From Roseovarius sp. A-2 (GTDB taxonomy: Bacteria; Pseudomonadota; Alphaproteobacteria; Rhodobacterales; Rhodobacteraceae), in NCBI RefSeq assembly GCF_002072155.1, contig NZ_BDIY01000028.1, positions 1 through 36,922 of the forward strand: a stretch of 36,922 bases of DNA. Reading direction: 5' to 3'. Positions 21,962-30,444 of this stretch are shown here, one piece after another. Position 1 is the stretch's first letter. Each line of letters starts with the position of its first letter. The notes under the pieces are model-generated. The model made no database searches. It was not told the origin of the DNA and saw only the letters and a program-made list of their open reading frames with translations. Made by a program: the position numbers and the translations under genes.

Positions 21962-22389
21962 AGCTTTCTGAGCATGTAAAGATCAGCCCGGCATCCATCC
22001 CTGTCGCCAGCATAACGTTCCGTGATGGGGTGCTCGACATCTTCGCGCCGACTGGTGCGGACCTGTGCTGGCTCTTGTCCAAGTCACAGGCGTTCGGTGA
22101 TGCACTCGAGGGTGCCGCCGATACCCGCCTATCCAGCCTTCTGGCCGCCGTATCTGACTCTGGACCCGAGATCCTGGAGAAGCTCCTGACGATCGCCACG
22201 GGTGAAGACGCTGAGACCGTGCGCGCCGCGCATTTCAGTCTGGCAGAAGAGGTCGAAATCCTGACGGCGCTCTTCGAAAACGGGGTTCCGGAGGCGCTGC
22301 GGGGAAAGCTCCTGGCCGTCGTGGCCGAGTGGATGGAGACGGCGGCGGAGACCCTGGACGAAGCCGGGGAGTCGTCGGAGCCTGGCTGA
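21958..22389 (+). CDS. Tail assembly chaperone G
   Basis: A 143-residue acidic helical protein with a strand-rich beginning (SIPVASITFRDGVLDIFAP) and helices rich in Ala, Glu and Leu. In lambda, gpG and the frameshift product gpGT bind the tape measure protein during tail assembly and are absent from the virion. The gene overlaps a second frame and contains the heptamer GGGAAAG at 22302-22308, read as G-GGA-AAG in this frame, exactly as in lambda. Without a shift, 26 more codons are read to TGA. Confidence 0.88.
   Translation: MKLSEHVKISPASIPVASITFRDGVLDIFAPTGADLCWLLSKSQAFGDALEGAADTRLSSLLAAVSDSGPEILEKLLTIATGEDAETVRAAHFSLAEEVEILTALFENGVPEALRGKLLAVVAEWMETAAETLDEAGESSEPG
22302..22308 (+). promoter_or_regulatory. 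Programmed -1 ribosomal frameshift site (GGGAAAG)
   Basis: In the G frame the codons are CGG-GGA-AAG; slipping back one base gives GGG-AAA, keeping most anticodon pairs. The -1 frame is then open without a stop from here to 22631. The heptamer is identical to the one in lambda G-T. A G/C-rich sequence follows and could fold, though I did not model it. Confidence 0.86.
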
Positions 22390-22631
22390 GGATTTTCGAC
22401 GGACTCATTCGTCGAAACCACGACCCCTATGACATGACGCTGCATCAGTGCGTCGCGTTTTATGAAGAGGGACAAGCGGATCAGTTGAAGAACTGGCGCA
22501 TGCAAGCGCACATCGCACGCGCTGCGCAGGCAACGAATGAGAGCTTCGACCGCTTCATCGACAGCCTGAATCCCGACGCCGAAACCCCGGAAGACGAAAT
22601 CCCCACTATAGATTTCTCCGAAATGGACTGA
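22308..22631 (+). CDS. Tail assembly chaperone T, made as a G-T fusion by -1 frameshift
   Basis: The frame entered by the shift codes 107 residues, so the fusion would be 117 residues of G plus 107 of T, 224 in all. T begins with a Gly/Arg-rich join, then VGAWLRIFDGLIRRNHDPYD (about residues 31-50 of this part), LHQCVAFYEEGQADQLKNW and an acidic end. A GTG at 22329 is the first possible independent start, but no ribosome site supports it. The tape measure gene starts right after. Confidence 0.85.
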   Translation, partial: APGRRGRVDGDGGGDPGRSRGVVGAWLRIFDGLIRRNHDPYDMTLHQCVAFYEEGQADQLKNWRMQAHIARAAQATNESFDRFIDSLNPDAETPEDEIPTIDFSEMD

Positions 22632-22635
22632 CGAA

Positions 22636-24177
22636 ATGGCCAAGAAAAAGCCCCTTGTTGTTGCCTTCGTATCGGACGTTGCCGGGGCGATTAAAGGTGC
22701 TCAAAAGCTATCCGGCGAAGTCGAAAAAGTCGGCCCGGCCTCTGAAGAGGCCAGTAAGGAGTCCGAGAAGGCCCTGCGTGGCCTCGGCGTTCAGTCCGAG
22801 AGCGTTGCTGACAAGAAGATCGCCAAACTTCGGGATCAATTCGAGGCCGTCAAGACTTCCGGCGTTGCATCCGCCGAGGAAATCGCCCGCGCCCAGAAGA
22901 CGATGGAAACGAAAATTGAGCGCATCAACAAGTCGATTGGGCGCTCGACGGAAGACACATTCAAGGGCGTCACCGGCCGTGTGAAGAAGATGCTCAAGGG
23001 CCTCAATATCTCCGCGTCGGACGTTCTACGCGTCGGCTCTCGCGGTGCCCTGATCGGCGCCGGACTGGCTGCCGGCGCGGGCGCAGCAGCATTTGCCAGC
23101 ATCTCAAACAGTGCAGACTTCGCGGATCAGCTCCGGAAAGCATCCCGCCGCTCAAATGTGGCCACGGAAGAGCTTTCCGGCCTGGCATTCGCGGCTGAGC
23201 AGTCGGGTGTGGGTTTCGAGGTTCTGCTGCGTTCCCTCAAGAACATCGACGTGAACATGCGCAAGAAGCCGGAGCAATTCGAAAAGCTTGGCGTTGCGGT
23301 GCGTGATGCGGGTGGCGATAGCCGAAGCACGATCGAGGTCTTCACGGATGTTGTTGAGGCTCTGCGCGTCATGGAAGACCGCGGTCTGGCAACGGCATCT
23401 TCAGCGGAAATTCTTGGCGCAAAAGCCGGTCCTGACCTCGCTACGCTGGTCTCAATCGGCCGAAAGGGCATCGAAGACTACCAAGAGAGCGCTCGCCGCT
23501 TTGGCATCGTCGTCACCGACGAAGCCGGCGAGGCTGCTGAGCGCTTCAATGACCGCCTGGACGATCTGAATCAGCGTTTCCGCGGCCTGCGACTGGAGGC
23601 CAGCGCGCCGTTTTTCGATGCTTTTGCGCAGTCTTTCGAGAAGGTCGGCGAGTTCATCGACCGCAACCGTGACAGCCTGGTCGCGTTCGCTGGCACGCTT
23701 TCCGAGAAGGTTCTGGGCGTTGTTGAGGATCTCCTGGCTATCCTCGAGGGGCGCGACGGCGATGTGCAGAACCGTTGGCTGCTGAATGCCGCCGAGGGTG
23801 CCAAGGTTCTCGGTAGGGTTTTCACCGATATCGTGATCCCGGCAGCCGAGTTCCTTCTCACGGCATTCGAGAAGATCGCCCAGTCTGTCCAGAAAATCCC
23901 CCTGGTGCAGATCATGGGCGCGGTCGGGTCATTCGCGGGTGGAACTGTAGCGAACATCCAAGGCATCGGGTCGGTCGCCAGGGCTGAGCGCAACGCCCGC
24001 GCATTTGCCGCCACGCCCGAGGGCCAGGCAGCGATCCAGGGGCGGCCAGTCAATTTGATCATCGAGGGTCGGGAATACTCGATGAGCGCATCCGAGGATG
24101 TCGCCACCTCCCTTGAACGCGATCAGCGTCTCCGCGGCCGAACCTCGCCCACATCCACGCCGAGGAACAACCGATGA
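22636..24177 (+). CDS. Tail tape measure protein
   Basis: A 513-residue, largely helical protein that sets tail length and is injected ahead of DNA. It has coiled-coil helices (about 20-110), a Gly/Ala hydrophobic segment (GALIGAGLAAGAGAAAFASI, about 134-153) typical of tape measure proteins, then long helices to about 400, and a hydrophobic C-terminal region. By the usual rule of about 0.15 nm per residue, the tail would be rather short, near 75-80 nm. It follows the G/T pair as in lambda. Confidence 0.9.
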   Translation: MAKKKPLVVAFVSDVAGAIKGAQKLSGEVEKVGPASEEASKESEKALRGLGVQSESVADKKIAKLRDQFEAVKTSGVASAEEIARAQKTMETKIERINKSIGRSTEDTFKGVTGRVKKMLKGLNISASDVLRVGSRGALIGAGLAAGAGAAAFASISNSADFADQLRKASRRSNVATEELSGLAFAAEQSGVGFEVLLRSLKNIDVNMRKKPEQFEKLGVAVRDAGGDSRSTIEVFTDVVEALRVMEDRGLATASSAEILGAKAGPDLATLVSIGRKGIEDYQESARRFGIVVTDEAGEAAERFNDRLDDLNQRFRGLRLEASAPFFDAFAQSFEKVGEFIDRNRDSLVAFAGTLSEKVLGVVEDLLAILEGRDGDVQNRWLLNAAEGAKVLGRVFTDIVIPAAEFLLTAFEKIAQSVQKIPLVQIMGAVGSFAGGTVANIQGIGSVARAERNARAFAATPEGQAAIQGRPVNLIIEGREYSMSASEDVATSLERDQRLRGRTSPTSTPRNNR

Positions 24178-25592
24178 GCTTCCAGACGCAACTCCGCATC
24201 TTCCGCAGCAACGGCTTGGAGATCCCCTTTCCGCCGGGCTCCTACCGTTGGGCGGACATCTCCACGCGGCCTATCCGTTCGGCATCGCAGACGGCCCGCA
24301 CGATCGACGGCCGCCTGGTGTCGCTCGGTGATCCCGCGTTCCGGCAGCTCGAGGTCACGATTTCGGTTTCCGACCAGATCGCGCCCGCCCTGGATAATCT
24401 CTGGGAGGGCGACGAGCTCACGATCCATAGCCCTGACTACATGACCGAGGCCGGCGGCGTGCTCACGCTTTCCCGTGAGCCCGTGCCCGGGACAGTAACC
24501 GCACACGCCGTCGATGGCACCGTCCTGGCGTCTCCCGAGAGCCGCACCGTGAATGTGCCCGATGCCGTCTATGTCCGGTATCGCCCGATCTTCGGCGTGA
24601 AAGTCACGGCGCCGCTCGACAAGCGCGCGACTGAGGGCAAGGCGCGTGTGTCATGGACGCTGGTCACGGAAGAGGACGAGGCGGTGGAGATTGTGGAGCC
24701 GGCTGCGGCCATCACGATCGACATCATGGAAGCCACCGGCGGCGACATCCTGGATTACACCGCCTCCGATGGCATCGAGATACGCTCGCACACATTCCTT
24801 TCGTCCGGGACTTTCACCGTCACGAAGGCCGGTTATCTGGAAGACGGATGGGTTATTGCCGGCGGCGGAGGCGGCGCACGGCACGACTCCGACAATGTTA
24901 AAGGTGGCGGAGCCTCAGCGGGTCAGGCTCGCCGACTGCGCAATCCCGACGGAACTCGCATCTGGCTGGAGCCTGGCATATATTCGATCGAGGTCGGTGC
25001 CGGCGGGCCAGGTGCGGTTGGAAACAACAATGGTTCGAATGGTAGCCCCTCGGAGGCGTTCGGGATCCAAGCTCTCGGCGGTGGAGCTGGTGGCACGACA
25101 ACCGGCTCTCCGGGGCCGGGCGGAGGCGGAGGAGGCGGAGTTGGTTCAGCCCTAACCGGCGGCCCGCCGTTCGGAAATGCCATCGGTACTCTCGAAAATG
25201 GTCACCGCGGCGGTGCAGGCCGCGTGGCATCAAGCTCGTATCTTCTTGCCGGTGGCGGCGCAGGAGCCTCGGAGCCCGGGCGTGATGGTGCGACAAGCCT
25301 TTCTTCCGAGCATACTTCTGAGTTCACCGGAGCAAAAGGCGGTGATGGTCTGAAGGTCTTTTGCCGGACCGGTCTCGAAGAGTGGTATGCCGGCGGAGGC
25401 TCGCCTGGGATTTCGTCACGATACACGCCCCAATCAGGTGGCCAGGGCGGCGGCGGCACGGGAGCCTCCGGCGGCTCATCCGCCGGCAACGGCGCGCAAA
25501 ACACCGGCGGCGGTGGCGGTGGCGCGGATTACGGTGCCGCGGGATCGGGCGGCTCCGGCATCGTCATCATCGCATATCGGAGGGCAGTCTAA
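24174..25592 (+). CDS. Tail tip protein with C-terminal polyglycine domain
   Basis: A 472-residue two-part protein. Residues 1-205 form a strand-rich tail domain (starting MSFQTQLRIFRSNGLEIPFP, with WTLVTEEDEAVEIVEP near 162). From about 215 the chain is extremely Gly-rich (blocks such as GGGGGGARHDSD, GPGGGGGGGVG, GGGTGASGG) and ends GSGIVIIAYRRAV. That ending and the Gly runs match the glycine-rich repeat domain found in phage fibres and adhesins; gp38-type adhesins fold such runs into polyglycine-II sheets and bind receptors. Start overlaps the tape measure stop (ATGA). Receptor binding is inferred. Confidence 0.78.
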   Translation: MSFQTQLRIFRSNGLEIPFPPGSYRWADISTRPIRSASQTARTIDGRLVSLGDPAFRQLEVTISVSDQIAPALDNLWEGDELTIHSPDYMTEAGGVLTLSREPVPGTVTAHAVDGTVLASPESRTVNVPDAVYVRYRPIFGVKVTAPLDKRATEGKARVSWTLVTEEDEAVEIVEPAAAITIDIMEATGGDILDYTASDGIEIRSHTFLSSGTFTVTKAGYLEDGWVIAGGGGGARHDSDNVKGGGASAGQARRLRNPDGTRIWLEPGIYSIEVGAGGPGAVGNNNGSNGSPSEAFGIQALGGGAGGTTTGSPGPGGGGGGGVGSALTGGPPFGNAIGTLENGHRGGAGRVASSSYLLAGGGAGASEPGRDGATSLSSEHTSEFTGAKGGDGLKVFCRTGLEEWYAGGGSPGISSRYTPQSGGQGGGGTGASGGSSAGNGAQNTGGGGGGADYGAAGSGGSGIVIIAYRRAV

Positions 25593-26140
25593 TGGGCTAC
25601 GCAGCAATGACCGAAAATGACGTCGTGTACGGGGTCTTCTCCGCCCCGGACCACCTGGAGCATCCCGCATTCAGCGGCGACACGCGCACGACTGACGAGC
25701 GCATGACCGAATATTTCAATGGCCTCGGCAAGCCAGGACTGGCGCGCCACGCATCTTACAACGCAACCATCCGCGGATGCTTTCCCGGCGTCGGTTTTAT
25801 CTACAGTGAAGCTCTGGAGCTGTTTCACGAGCCGCAGCCGCACGCCTCCTGGACACTCGAACAAGACGGCACATGGCAGCCGCCGCACGCTGCTCCTCCA
25901 GGAACTGGCTGGGAGTGGCAAGAGGTCGAGCAAGCCTGGCACCTCGATATCCACCTTGCCGATGAAACCTCTCTCCAGGAACTGGACGGCGTAGGCGCTT
26001 CAACGGCTGCCGCGATCCTGGCTGAGATGGGAGAGCGCGGTGCATATCGGAGCCTCTCCGATCTCGCTGAGCGCGTCGATGGCCTTGGCCAGGCGACCGT
26101 CGATGCCTGGGCGAACGCATTTGTCAGGACTCCGGAATGA
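25592..26140 (+). CDS. Tail-module protein with Trp-rich core and C-terminal helix-hairpin-helix
   Basis: A 182-residue protein starting with ATG overlapped by the previous TAA (TAATG). The middle (about residues 63-115) contains PGVGFIYSEALELFHEPQPH, then SWTLEQDGTWQPP and GWEWQEVEQAW, a pattern I recall from small proteins of marine tailed phages. The C-terminus (about 127-178) has ELDGVGASTAAAILAEMGE and DGLGQATVDAWANAF, two GxG-type hairpins of a ComEA-like helix-hairpin-helix DNA-binding domain. Such a domain is unusual in a tail operon and might contact DNA during ejection. Function unknown. Confidence 0.75.
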   Translation: MGYAAMTENDVVYGVFSAPDHLEHPAFSGDTRTTDERMTEYFNGLGKPGLARHASYNATIRGCFPGVGFIYSEALELFHEPQPHASWTLEQDGTWQPPHAAPPGTGWEWQEVEQAWHLDIHLADETSLQELDGVGASTAAAILAEMGERGAYRSLSDLAERVDGLGQATVDAWANAFVRTPE

Positions 26141-27801
26141 CCCTCTACGTCGCCGTCACACCCGACTCCGAAGCCTTCGATCCTGCCGTCCACAGCCGGC
26201 GCGATCTCGATGTCCTGCGCCTTTCTCTCGACCACAGCGACAACCGCCTGGCGCGCGTCACGCTCGAGGTCAGTAATCCTCGCACGCCGCTTTCCAGCCT
26301 GGTTGATGCCCGGGTATTCCTTTCGGACGCTGGCGGACTGGTGTTCGCTGGCCGATTCTCATACGTGCCCCGCGGCGCGGTTGGAGATACCATCACCTTG
26401 GAAGCGATCGCCCGGGAAGACGACATCGACGACCAGATCGCAGATCTCACAGAGAGCCTGAAGGTGCCCCCATATTACGATGCTCTCTTCGTGCCCCTCG
26501 GCGCCGAGGACGACCCGGCCGAGGTCCTTACCGGATACTCCAAGACTCTCGCATACAGCCGCACGGGTGGCGGGGTGGCGGCAGTCGACGCGCTCTCCGG
26601 CGCAACAACGCTCGAACTGAAACCCCTTGCTGACAGCATCCGGTATGATGTTGAGCCGGTTGCGAAAAACTATGGAGTATCACTCACTGTAGCTTGGCGC
26701 CAGCTCATCAAGCAGACGATCGCGGATCCGGCCTGGACCCGCGACCTGACCACCATGTCGCCTGAAGGTCTCATCAACGCCTGGCCCACTCTCGGCCAAG
26801 TGATCGGGACCGGATTCCGCGTGTCCGAGTCGAGCATCGCCGAGGAGCTCGACGCCTTCGATCGCCCGCAGCGGGAGCAGGTCGAGCGCATTGAAGCCGT
26901 CGCCGCGGATGAACTCGACCCGGCCTGGATCGATGCGGGCGAATTTCGCCGGATCGGTGAGATCGCACCCATGACAGCCTCGCTCGCCTTCACATACTCC
27001 GGCGAAGTCTCCCGCGTTCAGACCGCTTCATTCACGCTTCCGGCTGGCCTCCAGGTAGGCGCCACGCTCGACGAGGAAGAGGTTGAGGACATCACACTCA
27101 ACGACATCAGCCGTAGCGATGCGCCGGCATGGCGGTCTGGCGTGGATTACGAAGAAGGCGATGAGGTTGTCGACGGCGGAAGTCTTTACCGCGCCCGCCG
27201 CGATCACACATCCACTCTGGAGAGAGGCCCGGCGGATTGGGTGCTGATCGGAGATGCTGCATCGATCGACGCACGGCGCACATTTTCCTTCTTCTCGACA
27301 ACCCGCGGAAAGGCGGCCCTGGATCACGCCCTGGAGCGTGTTCGGGCACGCGCCAGGATCGCCTCCCGCTGCGTGCGCGTGTCATTCGAAGCACGCATGC
27401 CGGACCCGCATAGCGTCACTGAAGACTGCCAGGTCACGCTCACGCATCCCAAGATCCCCGGCGGCACGATCGCCGGTCGATTGGTCGAATACACGCTGGA
27501 ATGGTCTGGTGAAAACAGATTCACAATTCGCGGCACGATCGCGGCGTGTCCTGGAAATGGCGGCTCAGACGATGCGTACCTGGACATCGACACCAGCGGC
27601 GCGCCATCAACTGGCGCCAGGGCAAGCGTCCAGATCAAAAACAAAGGCCCGGAGCAGCAAGCGGCGTTCGACGCCGGGACCGATATTCCAGAGACAAGCG
27701 TAGAAATCAAAACGACGCCGGCGCCGGCTGTTGAGCTCGAGCATGAGATCACCGTCACGCCGTCCGGCACTATCGCAATACCAGACCAGGCCACCGTATG
27801 A
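26137..27801 (+). CDS. Tail hub/baseplate-type protein with CBM5/12-like module
   Basis: A 554-residue protein in the tail-tip region. The N-terminal part (1-300) has a beta domain (LRLSLDHSDNRLARVTLEV) and a mixed section with many acidic residues. Residues about 331-370 read WRSGVDYEEGDEVVDGGSLY and RARRDHTSTLE, the W..G..Y..GD.V...G..Y.A pattern of carbohydrate-binding module 5/12, common in phage tail fibres. The C-terminal part is strand-rich. Promoter-like element copy 6 lies inside its 3' coding region. The stop overlaps the fibre start (ATGA). Confidence 0.72.
   Translation: MTLYVAVTPDSEAFDPAVHSRRDLDVLRLSLDHSDNRLARVTLEVSNPRTPLSSLVDARVFLSDAGGLVFAGRFSYVPRGAVGDTITLEAIAREDDIDDQIADLTESLKVPPYYDALFVPLGAEDDPAEVLTGYSKTLAYSRTGGGVAAVDALSGATTLELKPLADSIRYDVEPVAKNYGVSLTVAWRQLIKQTIADPAWTRDLTTMSPEGLINAWPTLGQVIGTGFRVSESSIAEELDAFDRPQREQVERIEAVAADELDPAWIDAGEFRRIGEIAPMTASLAFTYSGEVSRVQTASFTLPAGLQVGATLDEEEVEDITLNDISRSDAPAWRSGVDYEEGDEVVDGGSLYRARRDHTSTLERGPADWVLIGDAASIDARRTFSFFSTTRGKAALDHALERVRARARIASRCVRVSFEARMPDPHSVTEDCQVTLTHPKIPGGTIAGRLVEYTLEWSGENRFTIRGTIAACPGNGGSDDAYLDIDTSGAPSTGARASVQIKNKGPEQQAAFDAGTDIPETSVEIKTTPAPAVELEHEITVTPSGTIAIPDQATV
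27677..27688 (+). promoter_or_regulatory. GGACCGATATTC element, copy 6 (inside a coding region)
   Basis: Exact core within the 3' part of the tail hub gene, where it encodes part of TDIPET. It is 109 bases before the fibre start. The flanks are weaker than in other copies (no GAAC 14 bp upstream, followed by CAGAGAC). It may be an internal promoter for the fibre gene or a chance match kept by coding sequence. Confidence 0.5.
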
Positions 27802-30392
27802 ACTATGAACGCCGCATCGCATCCCAGGGGCTCAAGCCTCTGGACGGCTTTCGCCCCGAGCCCGCAGGTGACCGTGAATCCGGCAACCTGATCCGGGCGG
27901 CGGGTCCGGCTGGTGAAGATAAGCGCGGGCACAAAAATCTCAACCAGGCCATCCACCAACTCCTGGAGCTTCGCACACGTTCCGAGACCGCCCGGTATTC
28001 TGAAGCTGGCGCGATCCAGACGGGTGAATTCAGTGTCTACACACTGCGTGCAAACGGCTCACTCAACGTCTCTTTGGAAAAGCCGCCAGCTCCTCCGCAA
28101 GACCAGCGACTATCCGACGGATCTCACCGCCAGCGGGCATGGCGCGTGACTGCGCTCATTTTTTCCGCAAGCGACAGCACTGTGACCTGGCCGGCGGGAG
28201 TAAAATGGGGGCGTGCTGGCTACGCACTTTCCGAAGCAGACCCGGCAAATCCGGACGCCGTCCGTACGCTCAACGAGCTGCCCGGACCGCCGGAAAACCC
28301 CCGTCCCGCGGGCACGGCCGACCTGTTTGAGCTCGTCTATTTCGAGCGAACCGGAGAGTGGTGGGCATCGATCGTCGCGGCTGGCGTTGCGTCGAGCGAT
28401 CCGCTGAATTCCGACGAAGACCCAAATGCTCCGGACCCGGAGCCGGAGGACCCGGGAGAAGACGGCACCGACGCTGGAAGCCCGCCAGACAATGACTACA
28501 CGGACCCAGAGACCGGCGAGCCAATTTTTCCCGAGCAGCCGCCTGAGCTGGAAATAGATGGCAAGGCGATCGCGCTCCACACGACGGGTGTCTCGATCTC
28601 GCCGAACGCGGGCTCGACATGGGCCTATTTCCCCGCGCCCGGCGTGACCTTCGATTACTCTGCCATCTCCAATGGTGGGATCCTTATCGCGAACACCGCC
28701 GGCGAAGTGCATGCTCTCCGTGGCGGTGTCTTCGAGCAGATCCAAATCGACGCCACGGATGTCTCCGAGGTCGCTATCCCGAACGGGGATTTCGAGAGCG
28801 GCGAACTCGCGCCGTGGTCGATCGTATCTGGCTCGCCCCTGGTCCTCGACACGACCTCGCCGCCGCAGCGTGGCGGGAGATACTACCTCGGTCCTGACTT
28901 CCTTTCCGGCAGCGGTGAGTATGAAGTTTCGCAGCAAATAACGACGACGGGCGGTGAGAGCGGCAATTTCCGTATTCTCGCTGACGCGTTTGCTTCTGCT
29001 GGCGCGGCTGCTGAGCTTGAAGTGCAAGCGGGCTGGGACGGGCAGACATTCTCGCCCGCTTCCGGTCTCCAACTCAAGCCTGAAAAGGATGACGCTGGAG
29101 AAGGGTACAGGATCTCGGATCCGATTGACTCATGGCGGATTTCGGACCCCCTTCGGCGGCTCGGTGCTATGCGTCTTTTCTTTGTCGAAGCTTTCTCAGA
29201 ACGGGCATTCGAAAATCCGAGGTTTAACGCGCAAGAGCGCATCGAGCTTACATTCGATGACGAGGATGGTAACGGCATCTGGATCGGAGACGTCGCTGGG
29301 AATTACGGCCAAGCGACAAGCCTTGCAGACGCAAAATCGCGCCTGGTCTTTGTTGACTTTGACCCTGCGGCACTGCGAATAGAGACCACGATCGTACTCA
29401 CGAATTCTTCGCGTCCTGGTGAGCAGGTCTCTGTGACAATGCCGGAGGGTTGGGCGCTTCCGTATGGCTTGAAAAGGTCCAGTAGTCAGTCAGATGGCGA
29501 CCACTCCATACTGCTTAGCGCGAACCGCGATCCGACCGGTGGAAACACCGGATTTTACCCTGTTGGCATTGGAGAACTTGAACCAGTCGGGAAAGTATAC
29601 ACCGCGTCGAGCACGCTATCCGGCGTCTGGGAAACCCTGCAGATCGACATCCCGCAATTTCCGTTCGGCGATGTCGAGATCGTGCTGCGTTCAATCGACA
29701 ATTCCGGATCCGGCGGGATTTCGGTAAAGCCTGTTTATTTCGACAACGTGCGTGCCGCGCAGGCCGTCGATAATCCCTCTGCGGTGAAAGCCCTGGCAAC
29801 AGACCTGGCCGGGAAGCGCCATCTCATCTTCACCTCGGAAAATTTTTTCGAGCTTCAGAATGGCGCCGCAGTGAGAATTGGCGCAGTTCCATTTGCGCCC
29901 GAGAAAGCCGCGGCACAGGGCGAAACCTTCATCCTATCCTCGGGTCAGGATATTGCGATTTCGGAAGACAATGGCGCCACCTGGGCAACCCACACAGCCA
30001 CCGATAGCGTATCGCAAATCCACGCCAGGAAGTCGCCACTGGCCGTCCTTGCGAACGGCGAGCTGCACGCCATCGCCACCGCCGGCCTGACCCTTGCCGG
30101 CACACGCGATGCCGGATCCTGGGTCGCGTACGAGGCCCGCACGCAATCCTGGATTGCAACCACGCCCGCGGGCCATGTTTCGCGCTCCGGAGACCTGACT
30201 AGCTGGACGAATTTGGCTGCAATGCCGGTATCCGCCACCTCCGGTGACCGTCGCCTGGTCGCGCTGGATTCTGGTCGCTGGATCGGGTGGTCTGAGTCAT
30301 CTCGCGACCTGTATCACGCGGACAACGGCGGCGAATGGTCTGTCTCGATTCCGATGGCTCACATTGTCACGGACATTCGACAGCTTAGCTAG
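27798..30392 (+). CDS. Large tail fibre / host-recognition protein with Asp-box propeller motifs
   Basis: The 864-residue product is the largest in the window. Residues about 1-130 should attach to the tail. A Pro/Asp/Glu/Gly linker spans about 205-255 (DPNAPDPEPEDPGEDG). SPNAGSTW (about 270) and SEDNGATW (about 722) are Asp-box motifs (SxDxGxTW), and SRSGDLTSW and HADNGGEW near the end resemble them; such boxes cap blades of sialidase-type beta-propellers. NGDFESGELAPW (about 331) starts a jelly-roll carbohydrate-binding-like domain. All fits surface glycan recognition. No catalytic site is evident, so binding rather than cleavage is the safer reading. Confidence 0.8.
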   Translation: MNYERRIASQGLKPLDGFRPEPAGDRESGNLIRAAGPAGEDKRGHKNLNQAIHQLLELRTRSETARYSEAGAIQTGEFSVYTLRANGSLNVSLEKPPAPPQDQRLSDGSHRQRAWRVTALIFSASDSTVTWPAGVKWGRAGYALSEADPANPDAVRTLNELPGPPENPRPAGTADLFELVYFERTGEWWASIVAAGVASSDPLNSDEDPNAPDPEPEDPGEDGTDAGSPPDNDYTDPETGEPIFPEQPPELEIDGKAIALHTTGVSISPNAGSTWAYFPAPGVTFDYSAISNGGILIANTAGEVHALRGGVFEQIQIDATDVSEVAIPNGDFESGELAPWSIVSGSPLVLDTTSPPQRGGRYYLGPDFLSGSGEYEVSQQITTTGGESGNFRILADAFASAGAAAELEVQAGWDGQTFSPASGLQLKPEKDDAGEGYRISDPIDSWRISDPLRRLGAMRLFFVEAFSERAFENPRFNAQERIELTFDDEDGNGIWIGDVAGNYGQATSLADAKSRLVFVDFDPAALRIETTIVLTNSSRPGEQVSVTMPEGWALPYGLKRSSSQSDGDHSILLSANRDPTGGNTGFYPVGIGELEPVGKVYTASSTLSGVWETLQIDIPQFPFGDVEIVLRSIDNSGSGGISVKPVYFDNVRAAQAVDNPSAVKALATDLAGKRHLIFTSENFFELQNGAAVRIGAVPFAPEKAAAQGETFILSSGQDIAISEDNGATWATHTATDSVSQIHARKSPLAVLANGELHAIATAGLTLAGTRDAGSWVAYEARTQSWIATTPAGHVSRSGDLTSWTNLAAMPVSATSGDRRLVALDSGRWIGWSESSRDLYHADNGGEWSVSIPMAHIVTDIRQLS

Positions 30393-30408
30393 CCGAACAT
30401 GCATCTCG

Positions 30409-30420
30409 GGACCGATATTC
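30409..30420 (+). promoter_or_regulatory. GGACCGATATTC element, copy 7, before the lysis genes
   Basis: Exact core followed by CAGTAA. The endolysin ATG starts 24 bases after the core, with AAAGGA and GGAT between. CGAAC is present upstream but 10 rather than 14 bases before the core. It would switch on the whole lysis cassette. Confidence 0.72.
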
Positions 30421-30444
30421 CAGTAAAGGAAATGGATCTCGGAA

